From the NCBI GenBank assembly GCA_014529385.2, contig CM043962.1:53341905-53405904 (forward strand): 64,000 bases of DNA, in the 5' to 3' direction. This DNA is from Adiantum capillus-veneris. Lineage: Eukaryota; Streptophyta; Polypodiopsida; Polypodiales; Pteridaceae. Positions 9,196-18,536 of the stretch are shown here, in pieces; the stretch's first letter is position 1; every line of letters begins with the position of its first letter. The position numbers and the translations under genes are program-made. The notes under the pieces were generated by a model that was given only the letters and a program-made list of their open reading frames with translations, did not search any database and was not told where the DNA came from.

Positions 9196-11252
9196 CTGAC
9201 ACATTTTATGCCAATCGTGTGACTTCAAACCGGTAAGCTTTCCTTCTTTAGTAAAACACGTTCGGAGCGAGTGCATTACGCCAGTGGGGGTCCGCAAAGA
9301 TCGAATGGCCTCTTTTACTTTGCGTTCTTGGGCTCCTGTGAAAATCCATGGTGCTTTAGGAAGTTTTATCGATCCATCAGACGCTGTTTGTGGCCAATAT
9401 TGCTCCATACGATCCACATTTCTAAGGTCAACTCTGGCTCCCAAAGTATCTTTCTTGCCGGTCAAATGGTCCCATAGTAGATTACCCACATTCTTGAATA
9501 TGTGCATTGGATCGAGCAAGTGATTGATCACGAGTCGGGGCCAGTATGGTAACTCGTACCATAGAGATAGTCTCTTCATCCCTGGAGGCAATCCGTCATC
9601 GCACATCTCCTTCTGCTCTAACCATGCTTGTGCAGACATCCTTGGTGGCTCTCTTCCCAAAAAGCCGTCGCGTAACACATGATTCTCCGGAAGATACGCT
9701 TGATGACCTTCGTAGATTTGCTTCTTCAGTGAGGGTGCCCTACGTGCATTCAGTCTAGGTCCACATGTGACACATGCTCTGTATCCGCTTGTTTGAAGCC
9801 CTGCATGTATACACATGATAATAGATCAACTATGGGGAAAAACAAGATTTACAGTGTCTGAGAGAGGAGTGTCAATAGATCACCTGAGCATTCTGTTAGC
9901 CCGGGATAGTCATGCATGATCCACATTAGAATACCTCTGATCAAAGCATTCCGTCGTCCTGTGTGTCGGCTCATATCCACCACCTCTATGCCAATCCACA
10001 ATTGTTGTAGCTCTTCCAATAGTGGACGAAGATACACATCCATATTCCCCACTTTATATCGCCCTGGCACAATCAAGCTTAGCCATAGGTGCCCCTTCTT
10101 CGTAGTCAACCACGGGGGAATGTTGTAGTTGACGATGACAACGGGCCATACACTGTAAGATGTTGATCTTTGACCAAATGGATTTACGCCATCCATAGCC
10201 AGGCCTAAGCGCAAATTTCGAGCTTCCCTGGCAAAATCCGACCATGTTCCATCTATATGTTTCCAGGCTGCGCAATCTGCAGGAATTCGTAGCACACCAT
10301 CCGAAGATTTATTCTCCTCATGCCATGATGCTAGGGCGGCCATGGACTTACATTCGAAGAAATGCTTGATGCGAGGAAGCAAAGGAAAATGTCGCAAAAC
10401 CTTTTGTGGAATTTTTGTCCCGTGGAGATCTACTCGATATCTTTCGGAATCACATTTCGGACACTTCTCCATGTCTGTGTATTCCCCTCTGAAAAGAATG
10501 CAGTCATTAGGACAAGCGTGGATAGAATTGTAATCCATCCCCAAGTTTCGCAAAATCTTTCTTGCTTCATCTCGGGAATCTGGCATCACATTGTCAGCTG
10601 GTAGAATGTGCTCTTTCAGCAATCTACACAACATAAAAATATGATACAGTCGTGTAAAAATCTATCAGATCATTATACATTTAGAGTTCTATTAAAGTAA
10701 ACTAATTGTAATAGATCACCTGAAAAGCGCTGTGACGCTAGTGTCACTCCATCCAAACTTTGCCTGCATGTTGAGAAGAACCAGGAGTGCTTTCAATCTA
10801 GACATACGTGCTCCATTATACAATGATGTATCGGCTTCACTTTTCACATCATCATAGATAAGCCTTTCTGAATCCATGATCGTCTCGATCATTTCATCAA
10901 TCTCGGGCTCAAACATTGTCTCGTTGGGAATGTGCTCTGCATGATCATCCCCCGAGCTGTCAGAGGCTACATCTTGTGGCCTCACATATGCTGCTTGACC
11001 AAAGCGCCTGCGAATACGTCTATTGGGTTGCAAGATTGCTGCTTGTTGGCCAGCGTCAGAGTCCGACGAGTTATAATTGGCAACAACTCGATCTATAATA
11101 GATGGATCGAACTCGCCAAATTCGCGAACGTGCTGCAAAGAAACACGTCTTGTCCGTCGCACAGCATGCTTGCATTGATTACAAGGACATAAGACCCTCG
11201 TTGAGAGATAGGTGTTTCGGTTGGACGGTCCCACATCCTCGTCGCTACTCAT
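9196..11252 (-). pseudogene. CACTA transposase, TNP2/TNPD type (Transposase_21), truncated after exon 3
   Basis: Exons 10720-11252, 9884-10623 and 9196-9800 join in phase through GT-AG introns (donors GTGATC, GTGATC, GTACGT). Exon 1 starts at ATG 11250-11252, gives an acidic N-terminus with a CPCNQCKHAVRR zinc-type motif, and ends in TALF. Exon 2 continues RLLKEHILPADNVMP and carries IHACPNDCILFRGEY, CPKCDSERY, the catalytic-type GLAMDGVNPFG, and WPVVIVNYNIPPWLTTKKG. Exon 3 has LLDPMHIFKNVGNLLWDHL (second acidic residue) and ends SHDWHKMCQ. The family normally continues into DUF4218 and DUF4216 domains, which are absent before the next gene. It would cut the element ends, but this copy is probably inactive. 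No premature stop lies inside the three exons. Confidence 0.82.
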
Positions 11253-11314
11253 AATGAGGATAAAAAACTTATAACCTAGACAAAAAATTTAATATTCTAT
11301 TGGCATTCTTCGTC

Positions 11315-11356
<42 letters not shown>

Positions 11357-11640
11357 ACCTCACATTCTCTAGTCATGTCCAATCCCCGCACACCTCGGTC
11401 TAGAGGTGCACGGAGATCAGAACCACCGGGTTATAATCTCGTCTTTATTGGTCAATACCTATATTTGTGGGTACAAGAAATCTAGACACCCACGTCTACA
11501 TGATACTGCATGTAGTGGACAAAATCCCTTTGCCTCTTCTCTAGCTGTAGCACTTCACTTCATCTTAACATCTTTTCACAGTAGATCTTTTCACTGTTCG
11601 TCTAACTCTAAACCCTAAACCGTAAGTAATTCTTGCGTGG
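11253..11640 (-). promoter_or_regulatory. upstream region of CACTA transposase with (TC)n tract
   Basis: Contains a TC microsatellite at about 11317-11354 just upstream of the transposase ATG. CT-rich tracts near start sites are common in plant 5' UTRs. No TATA box is convincing. Confidence 0.45.
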
Positions 11641-11647
11641 ACTCGAT

Positions 11648-11725
11648 CTAACGTAAATAAGCGTAAATCTAAATAAACGTAAATCTAACTAAAAATAAAG
11701 CTAAATCTAATTTAACGTAAGTCTA
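11648..11725 (+). repeat. direct repeat flanking captured gene fragment, copy 1
   Basis: A run of CGTAAATCTA-type units (ACGTAAATCTA, AAATAAACGTAAATCTA, ending TAAGTCTA). Its arrangement is repeated at about 11948-12025 on the other side of the HMA fragment. Confidence 0.75.
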
Positions 11726-11754
11726 ATGACTAGAGGTTGTCTAGATGGTCATTG

Positions 11755-11940
11755 TGTCGGGGATGTAGTGACTCTTGCCGCCCTGAAGATCCACCTTCTT
11801 CCCTATCTTCTGAAGACATTTCACCAGTACTTTTGGATCGACGGAGCCCACCATGAGTGAAGGCAGCAATACCCTATATTCCATTGAGGGCTTTCTTCAC
11901 CCGCTTCATGCAGGCATCGCAGTCTATGGAGACCCGCATC
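11755..11940 (-). pseudogene. captured heavy-metal-associated (HMA/HIPP-like) gene fragment
   Basis: The minus strand reads VSIDCDACMKRVKKALNGI, with the metal-binding MxCxxC-type CDAC and the following helix of plant HMA domains. About 30 bases later, one frame over, it reads VGSVDPKVLVKCLQKIGKKV, the typical end of the same domain. The order and spacing match a HIPP/ATX1-like HMA domain with its middle damaged by a stop (TAG) and a one-base frameshift. HMA proteins bind Cu, Zn or Cd through the two cysteines. It lies inside the CACTA element, between two direct repeats, upstream of the transposase and on the same strand, so it is probably a transduplicated host fragment. Not functional as it stands. 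Confidence 0.75.
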
Positions 11941-11947
11941 TAATCTA

Positions 11948-12025
11948 ATATAACGTAAATCTAAATCTAGCTTAAATAAACGTAAATCTAGTTAAAAATA
12001 AACCTAAATCTAATTTAATGTAAGT
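11948..12025 (+). repeat. direct repeat flanking captured gene fragment, copy 2
   Basis: Matches 11648-11725 with scattered substitutions (AATAAACGTAAATCTA, CTAAATCTAATTTAA, TAAGTCTA in the same order). Confidence 0.75.
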
Positions 12026-12293
12026 CTACATATAACCTAATCTTTAACGTCTTTTAAGATAGTTTCCTACGACGTTATAACTCTCTTCTTCCTGTGTGTG
12101 TGCGCGTGTGTGGATGTGTGTGCCAATAAAAAGAGATAAATGGTATAACCTTTCTATCACCCATGCCAAGTATGATAGATTGATTATGCCATTTCTCTCT
12201 TGAATAATAGGTCTTCAGTTCAACTCCTCGTCGGCTAGATCTTTAGGTCTTTTAATTTTAACTAGTTTCCTACGACGCTCCCTTAGTTTCTCT

Positions 12294-12507
12294 TTCTTTC
12301 TCTCTCAATGTGTGTGCGTTTTTTTGGATCGTATGCATGTTTTCTTTCTCTTTTCCTCTCTCAATGTGTGCGTTTTTTGTTTATGCATGTTCTCTCTCTC
12401 TTTTCCTCTCTCAATGCGTGCGTTTTTTGTTTATGCATGCTCTCTCTCTCTTTTTCTCTCTCAATGTGTGTGCATTCTTTGTTTATGTATGTGTGTGCGT
12501 TTTTGCA

Positions 12508-12540
<33 letters not shown>

Positions 12541-12692
12541 AAAAACACTATGTGTGTGTGTGTATGTGTGTGTGTGAGAGAGAGAGCGAGGGAGAGAGAA
12601 AGAGGGGAAGGGAACATGAGAATGAGGAGAGGGAAGGAGCATACCTGGCTCTCCTTCCTCTCCTCGTGTGTGTGTGTGTGTGTGTGTGAAAG

Positions 12693-12729
<37 letters not shown>

Positions 12730-12730
12730 G
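12294..12730 (+). repeat. compound microsatellite inside CACTA
   Basis: Several near-identical units of CTCTCAATGTGTGCGTTTTTTGTTTATGCATG (about 12361, 12411, 12462), then (CT)n at 12515-12540, (GT)n at 12551-12574, another (GT)n near 12666-12688 and (AG)n at 12699-12726. The apparent ORFs of Ser/Leu/Cys/Val repeats across it come from the dinucleotides and are not genes. Confidence 0.9.
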
Positions 12731-12759
12731 GGAGAGCGTTACCTGCTCTTTGCTTGAGG

Positions 12760-12800
12760 GCGCCGAAAAACTCAGATCTGAGATCTGAGTTTTTGGGCGC
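12760..12800. repeat. 41-base near-perfect palindrome in CACTA
   Basis: Arms 12760-12779 and 12781-12800 are complementary with one mismatch around a single G at 12780. The core AAAAACTCAGATCT is fully complementary. It lies just inside the right subterminal array. Confidence 0.8.
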
Positions 12801-12827
12801 GCTCGGTTATTTTTTTTACCCCAGCTG

Positions 12828-12952
12828 GCGTCGCTATGAGCGTCGCAAATTTCTTTGTAAATTTGCGACGCTCATAGCGACGCTTATAGCGACGCTCATA
12901 GCGACGCCGGGAATTTTTTTTTTTGAGCGTCGCTGTGTGAGCGTCGCTAATG
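12828..12952. repeat. CACTA right subterminal array with 25-base hairpin
   Basis: The same GCGTCGCTAT motif as the left end. 12828-12852 and 12859-12883 are perfect 25-base inverted repeats with a 6-base loop (CTTTGT). Further copies follow up to 12952, close to the right terminus. Confidence 0.88.
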
Positions 12953-12959
12953 TGAAGAG

Positions 12960-12971
12960 CCTCTTGTAGTG
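12960..12971 (-). repeat. CACTA right TIR
   Basis: CCTCTTGTAGTG on the plus strand, the inverse of the left terminus; followed by the duplicated TAA. Confidence 0.95.
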
Positions 12972-12974
12972 TAA

Positions 12975-12993
12975 ATAGGCCAATTCTATTACA
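12975..12993 (+). repeat. gypsy 5' LTR, second segment
   Basis: The last 19 bases of the 5' LTR, ending ATTACA, displaced by the CACTA insertion. They match the end of the 3' LTR (20051-20069) with one difference and abut the primer-binding site. Confidence 0.9.
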
Positions 12994-12994
12994 T

Positions 12995-13006
12995 TGGTAT
13001 CAGGGC
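12995..13006 (+). other. primer-binding site, gypsy element
   Basis: TGGTATCAGGGC, one base after the 5' LTR end. It differs from the initiator tRNA-Met primer site TGGTATCAGAGC at one position. Confidence 0.85.
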
Positions 13007-13407
13007 ATTTGATTTCTCTTTTCTTGCTTAAGAAGAGAGGTCCTTAAGTCGCCTATAAATAGTTGATGTTGTTAATTATATCAGGGTAAGTGGAACTGGG
13101 ATCGAATATCGGTTTTGTTTAGCCCACTATGTGGGGGATGGTGCACACCTCGGGAGCTTTGGACTTAATAATGGAATCTTTTTAGACTTGCCTATGGACT
13201 TACCATTATTGATCCATAAGAAGTCCGAAAGGAGCTAGCCCTTGGCAACTCTGCTATGCTAGACCTACTTGTCTACTCTCTATAATTAACCACTTCGAGC
13301 CGTGGGTGTAGATACTTAAGATCCAATTTTCAAAGGCTAAGAGGAGTGGCAACCAAGGTTTTGAATTGCCAAAGCATACACTAAGTACATACATAAATTT
13401 TGCTAAC
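13007..13407 (+). other. gypsy leader (5' UTR)
   Basis: About 400 bases from primer site to gag ATG. No conserved ORF. Confidence 0.6.
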
Positions 13408-14834
13408 ATGGTTGACAATAATCAAGCGAGTAGAATGAACATTGATAGCTTTGATTTTGCACATGAAGGTGCTAATGATGATGCTCCCATGTTTGTGAAT
13501 TATCTCGTTACTAGGTTGCAGCAAGCTATGGGCAACCCTGCTTTGCAAGCCGAAGCTACTCAACAACTTCGTGCTTATGGAATTTCCCTTCCTCTCCAAG
13601 AGGAGAGAGAGCTTAGGAGGCCTCTTGAAGAGACCCCCAAAAGAAGACTCTCTCCCATTCGAGAGGAGGAATCCAAAGAGCAAGAAAGCAATGAAAGTTT
13701 AAGTTCCTCTGAAGATGTGGCTCCACGAAGACGGTGGTCTAGGCGATCGCCCACTCCTCCCAAGAGGAAAAGATTAACACATAGTCCTTCTCCTCATCAC
13801 TCTGAAAGGAAAGAGAGGAAACAAAGGAAGAAAAGTGCTAGGAAGAGGTCACCCTCTTCTCCTTCTTCTTCACCTTTCTCCTCTTCTGAAGAAAGTTATG
13901 GTTATTCTCCTAGAGAATACAAGAGGGGAGGACATCGCAAATCATTTCCTTCATGGAGAAGGTCACAAAAGCTAAAGAAGTTCAAGGAGGGAGGAAAGAA
14001 TATCTCTTTTCTCACCTATGATGGTTCCTTGAGTGCTACTGACAAAGTGTTGGCCTTGATCCAGCAATTTGATGCGGCCTTGGAGATAAGGGATTCAGAG
14101 AGTCCTCCAAGCTACGCCATCTAGCTATGCACTTCCAAAAATCAGCTCGTCAATGGTGGGCTAGACTTCGTGGCAATGGTGAAGCCCCAAAGACATGGAA
14201 AACTCTACGAGTTTCCATCATGAAGCAGTTCCTTGCAAGTGATGCAAAGGAAAAAGTGCTTATCGAATGGCGCATCTTGAAGATCCTCTCCCATGAGTCT
14301 ATCCACAAATACGTAGACAAGTTTTGGGATTTACATCTCAAGGATACTGTCTTTCAAAAGATAGACTTTGCTGAGCAAAGGCACCAATTCTGTGCGGGAT
14401 TACCTGAAGAGATGGACGAATACATAAACTCTCAACGTCCTGGTACTATTAGCGAAGTAATCCATCACACCATGGTTACTTCACGCATCCATTTCCATAA
14501 AGGGGCTAGACGTAATGTCAAGCCCATGGAAAACAAAGACAAAAACGATGCAAAGGGGAAAACCAATGTTCAAAATACTTCCCAAGTCAATTCCAACAAC
14601 AACAACAATCCGTCCAAGGAGAAGGGAGTTTACAAAGGTAAAAGAAAACTCTCTCCTGAAGAGCTTGAAGCTTTTCGCAAGGACCATAAGTGTTTCAAGT
14701 GTGGGGAGCTGGCTATCGTTCTTGCCCAAATAAGAATACTCGCAATGAGACTCCTAGGGCTTCCACCATCGAAGCTCCAAAAGAGGATGCTCATTGCAAA
14801 GGATCATCACTTTCCTATGCTAGGGGAAAGGTAA
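13408..14834 (+). pseudogene. gypsy gag, frameshifted
   Basis: Start ATG at 13408-13410 (MVDNNQASRMNIDSFDF); the frame upstream has no earlier ATG. About residues 100-190 form a strongly basic Arg/Ser-rich stretch resembling an RS domain. A frameshift near 14090-14110 is followed in another frame by the retrotransposon gag core (LRHLAMHFQKSARQWWARL, then FLASDAKEKVLIEWRILK and the FCAGLPEEM motif). Near 14700 the zinc knuckle begins (CFKCGE), and a second frameshift separates it from its end (AGYRSCP). The original product would be a nucleocapsid-type Gag. Two frameshifts make this copy inactive. Confidence 0.85.
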
Positions 14835-15229
14835 GAGAGCATGATGCCTTCATCTTGTTTGACCCTGGCTCTACTCTTAACTTCATATGAATGGAGTTGG
14901 CCACCAAGTTGGGCATTCAAGATTTTGAGATGGGAGATATAGTAGTGGTTGATGCAGCTTTCAAGGGACAACAAGCCTCTGTTACTCCCTTGATTGGGAA
15001 GTTGAGGCTTCATGTTCAAAGCTATGTCGACAAGGAAGACTTCTTCATCTCTCCTCTCCAACATGAGGATGTTATCCTAGGGGCACCATGGTTTGATCTC
15101 ATGGTTGCCAACATGAAGTTCCCTGAAAGGAAAATCTATTTCACCTACAGGGGAAAGAACATGTATATAGATGCTAGTGAGCATGGTCGCACTATTCCAC
15201 TTGTAAATACTCTTGCTTTTGATAAGTGA
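14705..15229 (+). pseudogene. gypsy aspartic protease
   Basis: In the frame that resumes after the zinc-knuckle frameshift, the retropepsin active site reads LFDPGSTLNFI, where DSGS or DTGS is usual, so the second residue of the triad is changed. The fold continues with LATKLGI, a GDIVVVDAAF strand and HEDVILGAPWFDLMVANM, the ILG-type flap end. TGA stops interrupt at 14888-14890 and 15227-15229. It would have matured the Gag-Pol polyprotein. Confidence 0.82.
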
Positions 15230-16983
15230 ATGAAGAGCTCAATTTCTGCGTACATGATTTTGGTCAAAGAGTCTCTAAAAGATACTAATGTTTCATCAAA
15301 TGTAAATGGTAGGAATCAAGAAGAGTTAGACTTGTCTAATTTTCTAAAAGGATTCCAAGATGTGTTTATCGATGATATCCCTATGGACTTACCTCCAAAA
15401 CGAGGGGATGATGACCATCGTATTGAGCTCCTTCCTGGAAGCTCACCACCTAACAAGCCTCCTTATCGAGTCTCACAAGCTCAACAAGAGGAGATCATGA
15501 GGCAAGTACAAGAGCTGGTAGACAAAGGGATGGTGAGGCCTAGTTCCTCTCCCTTTTGTTCTCCAGTCCTTTTAGTGCAAAAGAAAGATGGTACATACCG
15601 TATGTATGTGGACTTCGAGCACTAAACCATATCACTATCAAAAATAGATTTCCCGTACCTCGGGTAGAAGATCTGTTTGATAAGCTACAAGGCTCTACCT
15701 ACTTCAGTAGGATTGACCTTAAGAGTGTCTATCATCAAATAAGGATAGTGGATGAAGATATCTTATAGACCGCGTTTCGCACAACGTTTGGTCTTTATGA
15801 ATATCTAGTCATGCCTTTTGGCTTGACTAATGCACCAGCTACATTCAATCGTTTGATGGAGAAATTTTTTAGACCATACCGCAAATTCACTGGAGTGTTC
15901 TTTGATGATATCATCATCTACTCCAAGTCTTTGGGGGAACATAAGCAACATCTCCAAGTGATTTTTCAAGAATTAAGGGAGAACAAGCTTTTTCTTCACC
16001 AAAAGAAAAGAGAATTCTTCCTTCAAGAGATTCAATACCTAGGTCATATTATCTCTAAAGATGGTATCCAAATGGATCCATCAAAGTTGGATTTAATAAA
16101 AGCATGTCCTAACCCAAGAAATCTACATGAGCTAAGAAGCTTTGTTGGTATGTGCGCATACTATAGACGCTTCATAGCAAAATTCTCTCAAGTAGCAGGA
16201 CCACTACATGACTTAACTAAGAAGAACGTTAAGTTTGTATGGACTGCTAAGGAGCAAAATGCTTTTGAAAAGCTCAAAGAGAAGCTTACTTTCAAACCAG
16301 TCCTCGTGCTTCCGGATCTCTCAAAGCCATTTGAAGTCCAACGTGATGCTTGCGGTGATTGCCTTGGAGCAGTTTTTCTTCAAGAAGGGCATGCCATACC
16401 ATATGAGATTCGAAGGCTCAATATTGATGAACGAGTCTTGGGCATTTATGAGAAAGAGCTTTTAGCTGTTCTACATGCCCTAGACACATGGAAGCACTAC
16501 CTATTGGGGACTCCATTTATCCTACAAACCGACCACCAAAGTCTCAAGTATTTCATGACGCAAACCAAGCTTTCCGACAAACAAATGAGGTGGGAAAATT
16601 TCCTTTCGCAATTTAATTTCCATATTGCCCACATAGCTGGTAAGCATAATCAAGTGGCCGATGCACTTTCACGACGACCAAAAGTTAATGCGGTGTCTAT
16701 AGCTACTCATAATGATCTATCCTCTATGATAGATGAGTATGCTAATGACCCTGACTTTAGAGACATAATGTCAGCCCTTGCTTTGGGGAAGAAAGAGGAA
16801 CCATTCACCTTGCAGGATGGTTATCTTCTCCACGGAAATAGGCTATGTGTGACCCATTCCCTTTGTGATAAAGTTATGTATGAATCCCATGCTCCTCCAT
16901 ATGCGGGGCATAGAGGCATTCAACCTACTCTCCGAGGAGTAGAGACATACTTTTATTGGCCTACCATGAAAGTGGACATATAA
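15230..16983 (+). pseudogene. gypsy reverse transcriptase and RNase H
   Basis: A linker (FLKGFQDVFIDDIPMDLPPK) leads into RVT_1: ELLPGSSPPNKPPYR, then VRPSSSPFCSPVLLVQKKDG. A one-base shift near 15615 breaks the CVDFRALN block. The RT continues with FSRIDLKSVYHQIR, TAG at 15766-15768, the MPFGLTNAPATFNRLM block and catalytic FFDDIIIYSK. RNase H follows (DACGDCLGAVF, EKELLAVLHAL, TDHQSLKYF), then the connection ending in the HHCC zinc-finger start of integrase. TAA at 16981-16983 closes this stretch. The catalytic acids of RT and RNase H survive, but the frame is broken. Confidence 0.9.
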
Positions 16984-18177
16984 GAGTATGTTTCAAAATG
17001 TGTAGTATGCCAAAAGACCAAGTATGATAGAGGGAAGCAACCTGGATTACTCCAGCCATTGCCTATTCCAAATTCACCATGGGAGAGTATATCCATGGAT
17101 TTCATCTTTGGATTACCCAAGTCTATCCATGAGAATACTGGAATATGGACAATAGTCGATAGGTTTAGCAAACAAGCACAATTTATTCCTGTCAAAAAGA
17201 CTATTAAGGCACATCAAATGGCAACTCTCTTCATATCTCATATTTTCAAGCACCATGGATTACCCACATCCATTGTGTCAGATAGAGATCCTAGAATGAC
17301 CAATAATTTCTGGAAAGGTCTCTTTGAAAATCTAGGAACAAGATTGAATTTCTCTTCGGCCTATCACCCTCAAACGGATGGCCAAAGTGAGATAGCCAAT
17401 CTTACGATACTCGATCTACTCAAGACTTATGTTATCGAAGTAGATCAATGCTCACAATGGGAAAAGTACTTACCTCTTGTAGAGTATGCCTACAACAATA
17501 CTATACATACTTCTGCGGGAAAAGAACCTTTTGAGATCATTGAGGGAAGACCAAAAAGTACCTTGCTACTCAAAGTACATGGGAAGATCTTCGCCGCAGA
17601 TGAGTATAGCCGTGACCTACAAGAATCTTTTCAAAAGATTAGGGAGGCTATATCCATTTCTCAACAAAGGAAAAAAGCTACCGCTGACAAGCACAGAAGA
17701 GCTTTAATGTTCAAAGAAAATGAATGGGTCTTACTCAAGTTTCCTAAGGATCGATTAAGGCAAACGACGGGCAAAAATCCTACGGGCCATCAAAAGTATG
17801 ATGCTAAACTAGCAAAAAGATACCATGGTCCTTTCCAAATCTTGAAGCCCATCAATGAGATGGCTTATCAACTCAAGTTTCCCAACCATTGGCTCATGCA
17901 CAATGCCTTTCATGTAAGCCTACTTAAGCCCTATAAATGAGAGCCACCAACTGAACCAATTATTGAAGACCCTCCCGAAGTTGAAGACCAAGAAGAGGTG
18001 CTACAACCCGAAGCTATCCTTCGGCATGAAGACAAGGTACTATGACACGGTAAGATTATCCGAAGGTATCTTATTAAGTTCAGAAAGTATCCTTTTGAAG
18101 ATGCTAGATGGATACAAGGAATACAGCTTAAGGATAGTATGAACCTTTTCAATGCCTTCAATGCTACATTAGAGTAA
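16984..18177 (+). pseudogene. gypsy integrase with chromodomain-like C-terminus
   Basis: In frame after the TAA, VSKCVVCQKTK completes the HHCC zinc finger. The core shows D in SMDFIFGLP, D in VSDRDPRMTN and E in HPQTDGQSEIANL. The GPF/Y-like module YHGPFQILKPI is at about 17820. The tail after TGA 17938-17940 contains LRHEDKVL, a second TGA (18043-18045, where CGA/Arg is expected) and RRYLIKFRKYPFEDARW, which resembles the chromodomains of plant chromoviruses that target integration to heterochromatin. It ends at TAA 18175-18177. Domain calls are secure for integrase and likely for the chromodomain. Confidence 0.87.
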
Positions 18178-18536
18178 GCAAATGTACAAATTTCTTTTAA
18201 ATGACTCATGTTTTTGTCTTATAAGACTAGTCCTCTTTTTAATTATGCACAAATTTAATTAGTATGCATGCTTAGAATCATGTTTGTGATGACGACGTCT
18301 CTCAAACACCAAGTAGAATTTGTCACTCTACTTTGAGAGAATGAAATGGACTAAAGAGAAGACATGCTTGCGGCAGCTATGTCTCCCAAGCACCAAATGG
18401 ATTAGTCATCCATCTTGGAAAGATGTCGTAGGGTAAAAACGGATCCTCTACCCGCTAAGAAAAATTGACTACTGACTAAGGCTTTATCTCTTCTACCTCA
18501 TAGTCGAGGATGACTATGATTTCAAGAGAGAGGTAA
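18178..18536 (+). other. gypsy 3' untranslated region and polypurine tract
   Basis: No ORF. The purine-rich AAGAGAGAGG immediately before the 3' LTR (about 18524-18533) is the likely plus-strand primer. Confidence 0.65.

Larger units (their letters stand above)
6780..12971 (-). mobile_element. CACTA (En/Spm) DNA transposon, 6,192 bp, TSD TAA
   Basis: The termini are CACTACAAGAGG (6780-6791) and its complement CCTCTTGTAGTG (12960-12971), flanked by TAA at 6777-6779 and 12972-12974. The 3' LTR of the host gypsy element shows the empty site with a single TAA. Both ends carry arrays of GCGTCGCTAT, the subterminal motifs expected to bind a TNPA-type protein. Both genes run on the minus strand: a TNP2-type transposase (9196-11252) and a Transposase_24/TNPA-like gene (7416-8731). 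The TNP2 gene lacks its downstream part, so this copy probably needs transposase in trans. Confidence 0.95.

Noticed and set aside
12308-12729. ORFs of 89-139 codons rich in Ser/Leu/Cys/Val across the CACTA microsatellites
   Set aside because: They arise from CT and GT dinucleotide runs, overlap in several frames and have no domain.
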